Assembly: GCA_016916535.1 (NCBI GenBank)
Contig: CP070276.1
Location: forward strand, 620,001-684,000
DNA from: Dysgonomonadaceae bacterium zrk40
GTDB taxonomy: Bacteria > Bacteroidota > Bacteroidia > Bacteroidales > Dysgonomonadaceae
Length of the DNA: 64,000 bases
Reading direction: 5' to 3'
The notes beneath the pieces were generated by a model. The model was not told where the DNA came from. It saw only the letters and a list, made by a program, of their open reading frames with translations, and searched no databases. The position numbers and the translations under genes were made by a program. This document shows, in pieces, positions 34,353 through 44,308 of this stretch; the first letter of the stretch is position 1, and the number at the start of each line of letters is the position of its first letter.

Positions 34353-35639
34353 TTATAGCTTTCCGTCCACCAGATGGGCCGGGAGCAGTCCCTTGACATC
34401 GTAGGCCACGCCGGGCTCGTTGAGGAGGCTGTTGACGTCGATCTCCCTGAATGCGTTGTGTGCCACCGCCAGGATGAGGGCGTCGTAACGCTCTGCCGGC
34501 AGGCTGCTGACGATCTCAACGCCATACTCGTGGAGCGCTACGTCGGGGTGGGCCCACGGGTCGTGAATGGTCACCTGCACGTTGTACTCCTCCAGCGTGT
34601 GGATGATGTCGATCACACGGGTGTTGCGCACGTCGGGGCAGTTCTCCTTGAAGGTGAAGCCGAGCACCAGCACCCTGGAACCGAGTACCTGGATCCCCTT
34701 CCTAAGCATTAGCTTCACCACCTGGTCGGCCACGTACTCGCCCATGCTGTCGTTCATGCGGCGACCGGCGAGGATGATCTCGGGGTTGTAGCCGTGGCGT
34801 TGTGCGGCCTGCGCCAGGTAGTAGGGGTCCACGCCGATGCAGTGGCCTCCCACCAGTCCCGGCCGGAAGGGGAGGAAGTTCCACTTGGTAGCGGCGGCTT
34901 CGAGCACGGCGGCGGTATCGATCTCCATCTTGTTGAAGATCTTGGCCAGCTCGTTCACGAAGGCGATGTTGATGTCGCGCTGCGAGTTCTCGATCACCTT
35001 CGCTGCTTCGGCCACCTTGATGGTGGGGGCCAGATGGGTGCCGGCAAGGATGACCGACGCGTAGACGGTATCGACCGTCTTACCGGTTTCGGGGGTGCTG
35101 CCGGAGGTGACCTTCTTGATCTTCTCTACGGTGTGCTCCTTGTCGCCGGGGTTGATCCGCTCGGGACTGTAGCCGGCGAAGAAATCACGGTTGTAGGTAA
35201 GGCCGCTCACCCGCTCCACGATGGGGATGCATTCATCTTCCGTGACGCCGGGGTAGACGGTGGACTCATAGACGACGATATCGCCTTTCGCAATCACCTT
35301 TCCCACCGTTTCACTGGCTCCGTACAAGGGGCGCAGGTCGGGGTTGTTGTTCCTGTCCACAGGAGTGGGTACGGCCACGATGTAGAAATTACATTCGCGG
35401 ATTGCGTCGACATCAGTGGTGCAGGTCAACCCACCGACGCTGCCGGTCCGCCCGGCTTGGATCGCTTCCTGAAGCAGATCATCCTCCACTTCGAGGGTGC
35501 TGTCGCGGCCGCTCATCAGCTCCGCCACGCGGGTGGGGTTCAGGTCGAAGCCCACGGTCTTGTATCTGGTGCTCATCAGCCGTGCCAACGGCAGGCCTAC
35601 ATATCCCAGGCCGATCACGGCCACCTTGATCTGGTTCAT
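34353..35639 (-). CDS. UDP-N-acetylhexosamine 6-dehydrogenase (WbpO/TviB type)
   Basis: The 428-residue protein has an N-terminal Rossmann motif (VAVIGLGYVGLPLA), YESTVYPGVTED, the central helical block, and the catalytic Cys in LVGGHCIGVDPYYL near residue 265. The C-terminal UDP-binding block (VLVLGFTFKENCPDVRNTRV) is the WbpO/TviB form rather than the UDP-glucose dehydrogenase form. It oxidises the C6 of a UDP-N-acetyl sugar to the uronic acid using two NAD+. With the epimerase encoded 15 bases upstream it would make UDP-GalNAcA or similar for exopolysaccharide. Confidence 0.9.
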   Translation of the reverse strand: MNQIKVAVIGLGYVGLPLARLMSTRYKTVGFDLNPTRVAELMSGRDSTLEVEDDLLQEAIQAGRTGSVGGLTCTTDVDAIRECNFYIVAVPTPVDRNNNPDLRPLYGASETVGKVIAKGDIVVYESTVYPGVTEDECIPIVERVSGLTYNRDFFAGYSPERINPGDKEHTVEKIKKVTSGSTPETGKTVDTVYASVILAGTHLAPTIKVAEAAKVIENSQRDINIAFVNELAKIFNKMEIDTAAVLEAAATKWNFLPFRPGLVGGHCIGVDPYYLAQAAQRHGYNPEIILAGRRMNDSMGEYVADQVVKLMLRKGIQVLGSRVLVLGFTFKENCPDVRNTRVIDIIHTLEEYNVQVTIHDPWAHPDVALHEYGVEIVSSLPAERYDALILAVAHNAFREIDVNSLLNEPGVAYDVKGLLPAHLVDGKL

Positions 35640-35654
35640 ATAAAAGCTTTCAGT

Positions 35655-36626
35655 TTACAGATTGTCACGGTACCATTTCACAGCCTCCTGCAGCCCCTGC
35701 CGCATGGTGAACCGGGGCTCGTAACCCAGAAGGGCGCGGGCCTTGGCGATGCTGGCCAGTGAGTGGGGGATGTCGCCGGCGCGGTTGGGACCGTGCTGCA
35801 CCTCGATGGCGGCGATGGCCGGATCGGTGACGGAGAGTTCATCCTTCAGGTATTGCACCAGCCGGTTCAGCGTGGTGCGCTCTCCCTGGGCGGTGTTGTA
35901 AACGGTGTTCAACGCCTCGGGATTGGTGGTCTCCATGGCGAGCAGGTTCATCCGGATCACGTTGTCGATGTAGGTGAAGTCGCGGCTGTGCTCCCCATCG
36001 CCGTTGATCACGGGCGACTCATGGTTCATCAGTTTCTTCACGAAGAGGGGGATCACCGCAGCATAGGCGCCGTGGGGGTCCTGCCGCCTGCCGAAGACGT
36101 TGAAGTAGCGCAGCCCGATGGTCTCCAGGCCGTAGGTGCGGGCGAAGACATCGGCATAGAGCTCGTTCACATATTTGGTGATGGCGTAGGGCGACAGGGG
36201 CTTCCCAATCACCTCTTCCACCTTGGGCAGCGTGGGGCTGTCGCCATAGGTGGAGGAGCTGGCGGCGTAGATGAACCGCTTGACGCCTGCATCGCGGGCG
36301 GCGACCAGCATGTTGAGGAAGCCGGAGATGTTGACTGCGTTGGTGGTGACGGGGTCTTTAATGGAACGGGGTACCGAGCCGAGCGCCGCCTCGTGAAAGA
36401 CGCAGGCTGCTCCCTCTGCCGCATTGCGGCAATCGTCCGGGTTACGGATGTCTCCCACCCGGAGGGTAAGGGTCTCGGGATATTTTTCCAGCAGGGGCAA
36501 CAGGTTCTCAATCTTACCGGTGGCGAAGTTATCGAGCACCGTCACCCGTTCTCCCCTCTCCAGGAGTGCCTCCGTGAGGTTGGATCCGATGAAGCCGGCA
36601 CCGCCGGTGACCAGTATTTCATTCAT
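35655..36626 (-). CDS. UDP-N-acetylglucosamine 4-epimerase (WbpP/TviC type)
   Basis: This 323-residue extended short-chain dehydrogenase has TGGAGFIGSNL at the N-terminus, AASSSTYGDSPTLP (catalytic Ser/Thr) near residue 125 and the YAITKYVNE catalytic Tyr-x-x-x-Lys near residue 150. It ends in RAGDIPHSLASIAKARALLGY, as in WbpP/Gne enzymes. ATG 36626 is chosen because the Rossmann motif begins six residues later. It is the first gene of a four-gene exopolysaccharide operon (epimerase, dehydrogenase, MBOAT, SGNH). Confidence 0.9.
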   Translation of the reverse strand: MNEILVTGGAGFIGSNLTEALLERGERVTVLDNFATGKIENLLPLLEKYPETLTLRVGDIRNPDDCRNAAEGAACVFHEAALGSVPRSIKDPVTTNAVNISGFLNMLVAARDAGVKRFIYAASSSTYGDSPTLPKVEEVIGKPLSPYAITKYVNELYADVFARTYGLETIGLRYFNVFGRRQDPHGAYAAVIPLFVKKLMNHESPVINGDGEHSRDFTYIDNVIRMNLLAMETTNPEALNTVYNTAQGERTTLNRLVQYLKDELSVTDPAIAAIEVQHGPNRAGDIPHSLASIAKARALLGYEPRFTMRQGLQEAVKWYRDNL

Positions 36627-36644
36627 CTCATTTCTTTTAGACTG

Positions 36645-36652
36645 CAAAAATA
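36645..36652 (-). promoter_or_regulatory. -7 box of the epimerase-dehydrogenase-acyltransferase operon
   Basis: Minus-strand TATTTTTG (36652-36645) fits TAnnTTTG and would start transcription about 14 bases before the ATG. No TTG is seen 18-20 bases upstream, where the terminator hairpin of the preceding gene lies. Confidence 0.45.
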
Positions 36653-36654
36653 GT

Positions 36655-36690
36655 ACAAAAAGAAACATCCCCCCTCATGGTTCGGGGGAT
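36655..36690 (-). terminator. Terminator after the small basic protein gene
   Basis: Minus strand: ATCCCCC (36690-36684), a loop, GGGGGAT (36673-36667), then a U-rich run GTTTCTTTTTG. It begins six bases after the stop of the 63-residue gene. Confidence 0.6.
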
Positions 36691-36695
36691 TTGTG

Positions 36696-36887
36696 TCAGT
36701 TGAAGACGGCTTTAATCACCCCCTCTTCCTTCAGGCGTTTCTTGATGACGTAATCTCGATTGCCCCGGCTCCTCTTGCCGTGCGCCAGACGATAGACATG
36801 GATGGCCGATGTTTTGTATTCATTGGCTATAGACCGATAGATCTTCTTGTAACTTGACAGGAAATAGCATCTGATGAAGGAATACAT
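36696..36887 (-). CDS. Small basic protein, paralogue 1 (63 aa)
   Basis: The protein MYSFIRCYFLSSYKKIYRSI... shares with the product at 37309-37500 the core ATSAxHVYRLAHGK, then RGNRDY, IxKRLKE and GVI. It is basic and helical, and NEYKTSAIHVYRLAHG could be a helix-turn-helix. I recognise the VYRLAHG pattern from small Bacteroidales proteins of unknown function. It has its own terminator. Both copies flank a small Cys-rich gene on the opposite strand. Confidence 0.6.
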   Translation of the reverse strand: MYSFIRCYFLSSYKKIYRSIANEYKTSAIHVYRLAHGKRSRGNRDYVIKKRLKEEGVIKAVFN

Positions 36888-37042
36888 GCTGATTCTTTTT
36901 TATTTATTTTTTTAACTACACTGAAAATTAAAGAAAATATATTGATATTATATTTTTTCAACCGAAATAGTTACATTTGCACACACAAATGACGCCTATG
37001 GTTGGGTTTTGTCATCAAAGCAATGCTTCTATATTGAACTGA

Positions 37043-37264
37043 ATGGTTATGGATTATTATTATCTCAAATATTATCCTGATGAGGTTGGGAAGAAGAGCG
37101 AAGTGCATCGCGAAGGGTGCCCCCGGCTCAACGAGGCATCTCACACTGTCTACGTGGGTTATTACTCATCCTGCCGCGATGCGATAGACCATGCGAAACG
37201 TATTTATCCCTACATTGCCGACCTGTGCAGTGAGTGCTGCCCGGAGTTCAAGGGGTTACCATGA
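37043..37264 (+). CDS. Small Cys-rich protein, zinc-ribbon-like (73 aa)
   Basis: The protein has EVHREGCPRL near residue 22, a central VYVGYYSSCRDAIDHAKRIYP and C-terminal LCSECCPEF. The Cys/His pairs could bind zinc. Similar short proteins with the HREGC...CxxCC pattern are widespread and unassigned. A -7 box TACATTTG lies at 36972-36979, without a matching -33. ATG 37049 is an alternative start. It lies between two paralogous genes on the other strand. Confidence 0.6.
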   Translation: MVMDYYYLKYYPDEVGKKSEVHREGCPRLNEASHTVYVGYYSSCRDAIDHAKRIYPYIADLCSECCPEFKGLP

Positions 37265-37308
37265 GGTGTAGTGGACTGATGATCAATGAAACAGTTCTCA
37301 GATGTGTC

Positions 37309-37500
37309 TCAACGCAACGTGCTGTCGATTACCCCATGTTCCTTGAGGCGCTTCAGGATGTAATAGTCCCTGTTCCCCTTCCCTTTCTTACCGTGCGCAA
37401 GACGGTATACATGTACCGCAGAGGTATTGTATTCACGTGCAACCAAACGATAAACCTCCCTGTTGCGGGAAAAGAAATAACATCTTAATGTAGAAACCAT
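37309..37500 (-). CDS. Small basic protein, paralogue 2 (63 aa)
   Basis: It is the same length as the product at 36696-36887 and about 60% identical by eye (MVSTLRCYFFSRNREVYRLV..., HVYRLAHGKKGKGNRDY). The pair comes from duplication. The position in the exopolysaccharide locus, between the antiterminator/GH16 genes and the sugar-nucleotide genes, recalls the small accessory genes of Bacteroides capsule loci, but no function can be given. Confidence 0.6.
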   Translation of the reverse strand: MVSTLRCYFFSRNREVYRLVAREYNTSAVHVYRLAHGKKGKGNRDYYILKRLKEHGVIDSTLR

Positions 37501-37747
37501 TGCTGTTGTAATATTTCAAATAATTTGTGACGGGAATTGGTGTTCCCGGCATATAGATTCAGCTCCCCCCCGGGGAATTCATTCACTTTTTAACTTCCTT
37601 TACTTTTGATTGCGCACCGATATCACAACCACACTTACATTTACTTACAAAAATAGGACAATGTGTGTAAAATAAATAGAACCATTGGGGAAAATATTCT
37701 CTATTTAATTTAATTTAACATAATAGTTGGGCCTAGAAAATGCATTG
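37501..37747. other. Intergenic gap with one small hairpin
   Basis: CGGGAA at 37531-37536 pairs with TTCCCG at 37543-37548. A run of C and G (CCCCCCCGGGG) follows at about 37564. Otherwise AT-rich, with no gene seen. Confidence 0.4.
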
Positions 37748-37780
37748 AAAAAAAAAGGGCAGCCATTCAACCGGCTGCCC
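37748..37780 (-). terminator. Terminator of the antiterminator-GH16 unit
   Basis: On the minus strand GGGCAGCC (37780-37773), an 8-base loop and GGCTGCCC (37764-37757) are followed by nine T (37756-37748). It lies 37 bases past the GH16 stop. Confidence 0.85.
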
Positions 37781-37816
37781 TTTGCATTTTACTCCTAAGT
37801 GCTTACCGCTTTCAGT

Positions 37817-38890
37817 TTATCGCTCATAGAATCGTATCCAGTCTATATCGAGCGACAGTGGCAAGTGAGCACTGTTCACGTTACCCACCCAGCTGCCTCC
37901 CAATTGGGCGCTCAGAATCAGGTAGTAGTTGTGTTCGGTGAAGGGGAACTGTCCGTCGACGGCGGGCGACAAGCGGGGATAGCGAAAGGTGACCTGGTCG
38001 TTGACCAGGAAGACTACCTCATCGGTATGCACTTCCACACTGTAGATGTTGAACACCTCGCTGTTGATGCCCTGGGTGCCGTGCGCCTGGGGATTGCTCT
38101 TGCTCACATGCTGCGTGTAATCGGAATGGACAGTCTGGTAGACAAAGCTGTCGAAGTTGAGGTGCTCCATGATGTCCAGCTCCCCTCCCGTGGGCCAGCC
38201 GGCACCATCGCCCAGCATCCAGATGGCGGGCCAGAAACCTTGTCCCGATCCGTAACGGGCACGCACGTCGATCCGCCCAAGATCGAAGGTCAGCTTCTGG
38301 TTGCCCCAGAGACCACCGGTAAGGTAGGGCGAGGGGTCATCGGGATAACTGGTGTTGGCGATCGCTTTCAGGCTCAGCACACCGTCGTTTACTTCATAGA
38401 GCTCGTCGGCATCGCTCATGGTGTTGTTCCAGTCAGAACCGGCACGCGGTGTCTTGGACCATACATCCCAGTTGATCTCGCTTCCTTCGAACTGTTCTTC
38501 CCAGACCAACTGCCAGGAGTGATCCTGCGGGTAGCCTTCGCTGCTCTTGCCTACCCAGTCGGGCAGCAGCAGCTGATATTCGCAGCTCTCTCCGTCGAGG
38601 GTGACGGTGAGGGTGTTGCTGCCACTCAGCTGCGCCAGCAACAGCGAATCGTTGGGTGTGAGGGTACCCCCCTGCCCGAGGTGGGAGACCACCCCGGTAA
38701 TCTGATCGGTGTATTCGATGCCCCCGATGGTAATCGTACCCGCTTCGTGGTTGATGTAGCCAAGGTAGGTCTTGCCGTTGTAGCCGAAGCCAAACGACTG
38801 CAGGGTCTCCCGCACCTCCATCGACTCCGTCTTGACGTTGCAGGAGAAGAGAAAGAGGAGGGTGAATATAAATGAAAATATTTTCTTCAT
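37817..38890 (-). CDS. GH16 family lipoprotein (beta-glucanase/galactanase-like)
   Basis: The 357-residue protein has a lipoprotein signal (MKKIFSFIFTLLFLFSC, Cys 17), an N-terminal extra domain of about 100 residues, and a GH16 jelly-roll with active-site motif GGELDIMEHL (catalytic Glu pair) near residue 230. Retaining GH16 enzymes cut beta-1,3/1,4-glucans or galactans. ATG 38890 gives the signal peptide; the frame is open upstream. It lies 137 bases after the UpxY-like gene, in the same direction, so it may trim or release the polysaccharide of this locus rather than serve nutrition (inference). Confidence 0.88.
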   Translation of the reverse strand: MKKIFSFIFTLLFLFSCNVKTESMEVRETLQSFGFGYNGKTYLGYINHEAGTITIGGIEYTDQITGVVSHLGQGGTLTPNDSLLLAQLSGSNTLTVTLDGESCEYQLLLPDWVGKSSEGYPQDHSWQLVWEEQFEGSEINWDVWSKTPRAGSDWNNTMSDADELYEVNDGVLSLKAIANTSYPDDPSPYLTGGLWGNQKLTFDLGRIDVRARYGSGQGFWPAIWMLGDGAGWPTGGELDIMEHLNFDSFVYQTVHSDYTQHVSKSNPQAHGTQGINSEVFNIYSVEVHTDEVVFLVNDQVTFRYPRLSPAVDGQFPFTEHNYYLILSAQLGGSWVGNVNSAHLPLSLDIDWIRFYER

Positions 38891-38924
38891 AGCTTTTTTC
38901 TTGTTGTTGTTTTGTTGTTGGGGA

Positions 38925-38952
38925 TGATCATGCCGCCGAAGCGGCATGGATC
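38925..38952 (-). promoter_or_regulatory. UUCG-capped hairpin between antiterminator and GH16 genes
   Basis: On the minus strand CATGCCGC-TTCG-GCGGCATG (38948-38929), extended by GATC on both sides with one bulge, forms an 11-bp stem with a C(UUCG)G tetraloop. No T-tract follows, so it is more likely an RNA-stability or regulatory hairpin than a terminator. Confidence 0.5.
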
Positions 38953-39027
38953 AGTCACCCCACCAGTCAATACCGCGGACAACAGAAAAAGTGACATTGC
39001 CCAGTGATATTTTTTCAGTATGATTAC

Positions 39028-39555
39028 CTACCCTATTCGTTCAACCATAGAGGCGTTCATCTCGACGGCGGCACAGCCAAGAAGTTCGATGCGGATCACG
39101 ATGGAGGACTTGCCATCGACGGTGACCAGCTCGCCGGTGAGCCCCTTGAGTGGGCCACGCACCACACGCACCTTTTCACCTGGCTGCAGGTCGCATCCGT
39201 CGAAGTTGACAGGGGTCTCGGAGAGGTCGACCATGAAGCGGAACGCCTCCATCTGCACATCGGGGATCGCAGCAGGGGTATGCTCGCCGCGCAGCACCAC
39301 GTAACGGATCACTGCCGGAAGCTGCAACACCTCCAACTGTTCCACACGGTCCACATACACGAAGATCATCATCGGGATCAGTACGCGGTCGACCTGCTTC
39401 TTGCGATCGCTCCACTGCCGCACCACGCGCTGCACCGGCAGGAAGGTGGTGATGCCCATCTCCGTGAGACGGTCGCGCACCTTCTTCTCGTGATGCATCC
39501 GCGTGTAGGCCGCCAACCAAAGGCGTTCGCTGTTCTCTTTAGAATCCTTGGCCAT
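39028..39555 (-). CDS. UpxY-like NusG-family transcription antiterminator
   Basis: The 175-residue protein has a NusG N-terminal domain (WLAAYTRMHHEKKVRDRLTEMGITTFLPVQ, residues about 12-45) and a KOW domain (PGEKVRVVRGPLKGLTGELV, residues about 125-145). Specialised NusG paralogues of this type (UpxY) stand at the head of Bacteroides capsule operons and bind the 5' leader to prevent early termination. Here it is the first gene before GH16 and the sugar-nucleotide genes. A possible -7 box, minus TATCTTTG, is at 39578-39585, between short inverted repeats TGAATGTT and AACATTCA. Confidence 0.88.
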   Translation of the reverse strand: MAKDSKENSERLWLAAYTRMHHEKKVRDRLTEMGITTFLPVQRVVRQWSDRKKQVDRVLIPMMIFVYVDRVEQLEVLQLPAVIRYVVLRGEHTPAAIPDVQMEAFRFMVDLSETPVNFDGCDLQPGEKVRVVRGPLKGLTGELVTVDGKSSIVIRIELLGCAAVEMNASMVERIG

Positions 39556-39652
39556 GATTTTGAATGTTCTTCAGGAGCAAAGATAATAAAAAAACATTCA
39601 GCGATCAGTTGTTGGCCGATGGCTGAATGCTTCCTCCACAGTGTAGCCCGAA

Positions 39653-40231
39653 TTACAACCTGAAGGAGATACCCAGCTCAAGCGCGGAGATGCCATAACC
39701 GATCTCCCCGTAAGCAGCAAATTTATCGGAGAAATGATATCGCGCTCCCACGAAGGCTGAGTAACCGATGCCGCTGGCACTGGATGCCTCCGGGGTATAA
39801 CTGCCCAGGTCGTCACCGAAATACTTACTGCCAACAACGTTGTAGCCCAGCATCAACCCGGCATATGTGTCCAGTTTTTCCACGAACTGGTAGTGGAAGG
39901 CACCACGCGCACCAATCATCATGTAGCTGTACTTGTAGCCATAGGTGTCACCTCCGACTGATGTCTCCCACTTGTTCGCGGTGTAGCCAAGATAACCTCC
40001 CACGCCAATGGATCCCTTGCCATCCAGCAGGCCGTCGATGATGCCTTGCTCGAAGGAGATAGAAAGAGGCGGGATGGAGCTGCTATATCCGGTGCCACCG
40101 TAGTAGCTGCCGATTCCAAGACCGATATTCACAGCCCGCTCACCCTTTGAAAAGATATTCTGCGCATTGATGACAAAGGATGCCCCGCAAATAAATAGCA
40201 CAAATGATGCAATTAGTTTTTTCGTGATCAT
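39653..40231 (-). CDS. Outer-membrane beta-barrel protein (192 aa)
   Basis: A signal peptide (LIASFVLFICGASFVINAQ) precedes eight or so amphipathic strands rich in Gly and aromatic residues (GIGSYYGGTGYSSSIPP, FHYQFVEKLDTYAGLMLGYN, YAAYGEIGYGISALELGISF-like end). The protein ends in RL after a strand, not in Phe. This is the OmpW/OmpX-type small barrel common in Bacteroidetes. ATG 40231 is picked for the signal peptide. A possible -7 box, minus TACCTTTG, is at 40326-40333. Confidence 0.8.
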   Translation of the reverse strand: MITKKLIASFVLFICGASFVINAQNIFSKGERAVNIGLGIGSYYGGTGYSSSIPPLSISFEQGIIDGLLDGKGSIGVGGYLGYTANKWETSVGGDTYGYKYSYMMIGARGAFHYQFVEKLDTYAGLMLGYNVVGSKYFGDDLGSYTPEASSASGIGYSAFVGARYHFSDKFAAYGEIGYGISALELGISFRL

Positions 40232-40386
40232 AATTTGAATAGAGAATGTAATAAATGAGTGCCTACTCATATAGCTTTTCGGCTTCCGCTGATATTGTTC
40301 AAAACCCGTCTGAGAAAATCGCAGGCAAAGGTAGAAATTTCCCAAAACGACTGCAGGGAGGCTGTTTGCGCTGTGTAAATATGTTT

Positions 40387-40415
40387 TTGCATCCGGTAAA
40401 ATTTCACTATTTTTG
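40387..40415 (+). promoter_or_regulatory. Promoter of the membrane AraC regulator gene
   Basis: TTG at 40387-40389, an 18-base spacer and TATTTTTG at 40408-40415. The leader would be about 40-60 bases depending on the start codon. Confidence 0.6.
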
Positions 40416-40460
40416 CGCTTATTTATTCATGAATCATGAAAAGAAACACAAAACAATGCA

Positions 40461-41753
40461 ATGCCGAATAAACTTTTGTGGATGAATGAAAGGATGAGCC
40501 CCTTGACGAAACAGAAACGTCCCCTGGTCTACACCCTCATCCTGCTCCTCGTGGTTGCAGGTCAATATTTCGCCATGAAGATGCCTCTCGACCCCTTCAG
40601 GTATACCCGCCAGTCGGTCATGTCGATGCTTTGCCTCCTGGGTTTCTGTGGTGCTTTTGTGTTGATGTCCCGAAAAAAAGGGGGACGTGCCGATCTGCTT
40701 TTCGCCTTCCTGATGTTCACGATCGGACTTACCAACCTGATCTCTCTGATAAAAGGATTGACCACCGGATATGCCGGAGTGGTGGAATACAGGTATCTCT
40801 CACTCTCCATGCTGGTCTACGGCAGCACCTTCGCCTATTTCTATCTCCTCTACCCCATCGAAGCGTTCCGGCCCGGCTGGCTTACACTGAAAAGGGCTCT
40901 CTTGCTTTTTCTGCCCACCCTGGCAATCATGGGACTCTATCTCCTTGCTACCAAAGTATTTCGGGTGACGGTGCCGGTGATCGACGACTGGAGCGATCTG
41001 ACCCGTGAGTTTTGGAATGTGACGGTCTGGCTCCGCCTCCTGGTCCTTTTCTATCCCATTTTCGGACTGGCAATCATGCTCCGCTACCGAAAAAACTACA
41101 AGGAGTGGTGCGAAAACAATTTTGCCTCGATGAAGGATATCGACAGCAAATGGCTGGGAGATTACATCTTCGGCAACTTCGTAATCACCTTTTCATGCCT
41201 GGTAATCGTCTTCAGCAACAACCCCCGCAGTGTATTGGTGCACAACATCATTTTCCTCTGTTTTTTCCTCTACGGATTTCATCGCGTCTTTTCCCGCAAG
41301 AATCCCTATCCCGAAGGTTATTTCAAGGCAAGCATGAACGAAACAAAGGCTGTGATGAGTGAAACCGGTGAGCAGGATCAAAAATCGCAGAGTCACTTTG
41401 CAAGGAGATTGCCGGAGTACAGGGAGAAACTGGAACAGTGGATGGAGCATGAGAAGCCATACCTGCGCAAAGATTTCAAGCTGACCGATGCCATGGAGAT
41501 ACTGCCGCTGAACCGCAGCTACCTCTCACGCCTCTTCAACGAGGGATATGGCGAGAGCTTCTATCAGTTCGTGATGCGCTATCGTATTGCGGAGAGCAAA
41601 CAGCTGCTCCTGTCCCGTCCGGACCTCACCATTTCCTCGATTGCAGGGATGTCGGGATTCAGCTCTCCCTCTGTCTTCGGGAGAGCTTTCACCCAGGAGA
41701 TGCAATGCAGCCCCATGCAATGGCGCGAGAGGGAGCTGACTTCCCTATTATAG
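40461..41753 (+). CDS. AraC-family regulator with N-terminal membrane domain
   Basis: Residues about 15-280 form six or seven membrane helices (LVYTLILLLVVAGQYFAM, LLFAFLMFTIGLTNLISLI, LLFLPTLAIMGLYLLA and others). The C-terminal 110 residues hold an AraC HTH pair (LTDAMEILPLNRSYLSRLFNEGYGESFYQFV, then LTISSIAGMSGFSSPSVFGRAF). Membrane AraC proteins of this layout occur widely in Bacteroidetes; the signal is unknown. ATG 40482 or 40494 would also fit. It is convergent with the GH97 gene (11 bases between the stops), so it may control neighbouring carbohydrate genes. Confidence 0.88.
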   Translation: MPNKLLWMNERMSPLTKQKRPLVYTLILLLVVAGQYFAMKMPLDPFRYTRQSVMSMLCLLGFCGAFVLMSRKKGGRADLLFAFLMFTIGLTNLISLIKGLTTGYAGVVEYRYLSLSMLVYGSTFAYFYLLYPIEAFRPGWLTLKRALLLFLPTLAIMGLYLLATKVFRVTVPVIDDWSDLTREFWNVTVWLRLLVLFYPIFGLAIMLRYRKNYKEWCENNFASMKDIDSKWLGDYIFGNFVITFSCLVIVFSNNPRSVLVHNIIFLCFFLYGFHRVFSRKNPYPEGYFKASMNETKAVMSETGEQDQKSQSHFARRLPEYREKLEQWMEHEKPYLRKDFKLTDAMEILPLNRSYLSRLFNEGYGESFYQFVMRYRIAESKQLLLSRPDLTISSIAGMSGFSSPSVFGRAFTQEMQCSPMQWRERELTSLL

Positions 41754-41764
41754 TTTCTTCAACA

Positions 41765-44020
<2,256 letters not shown>

Positions 44021-44046
44021 TTATTCAGTTTTTATGTCTCTGCGGG

Positions 44047-44075
44047 CAAATATAGAGTATTTATCTGCTCTGCAA
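44047..44075 (-). promoter_or_regulatory. Promoter of the GH97 gene
   Basis: Minus strand: TTG (44075-44073), an 18-base spacer, TATATTTG (44054-44047). The leader would be about 32 bases. Between here and 44308 I see only a possible -7 box TAATTTTG (44217-44224) for the esterase gene, and short GCGATCAGC repeats near 44140-44161. Confidence 0.6.
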
Positions 44076-44308
44076 CAAGAATCAGCTTAGAATCACACCC
44101 CGTTGTTAGGCAATCGTTGGCATGAATGTTAAGTTGTAAGCGATCAGCGACAAGCGATCAGCAGTAGTTCCTGCATAGTTGTTCCAATTTTATTCAACTT
44201 TCTATGCAAAAACAGTTAATTTTGTCAATCACATCGGTCACAATCGCACGTTGTAACAGGGTTCGATTGGTCTGGGTGTCGATTGACACTTCATCAAAAT
44301 ATCGAAAT

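Noticed and set aside
32698-34358. Long plus-strand frames opposite the MBOAT and dehydrogenase genes
   Set aside because: They mirror membrane-protein and dehydrogenase coding sequence and encode Gly/Glu-rich low-complexity products.
39561-39600. Inverted repeats around the antiterminator gene promoter as an invertible capsule promoter
   Set aside because: Only 8-bp arms (TGAATGTT/AACATTCA) 24 bases apart; Bacteroides invertible promoters have longer arms and larger segments, and no Mpi-type invertase is in the window.
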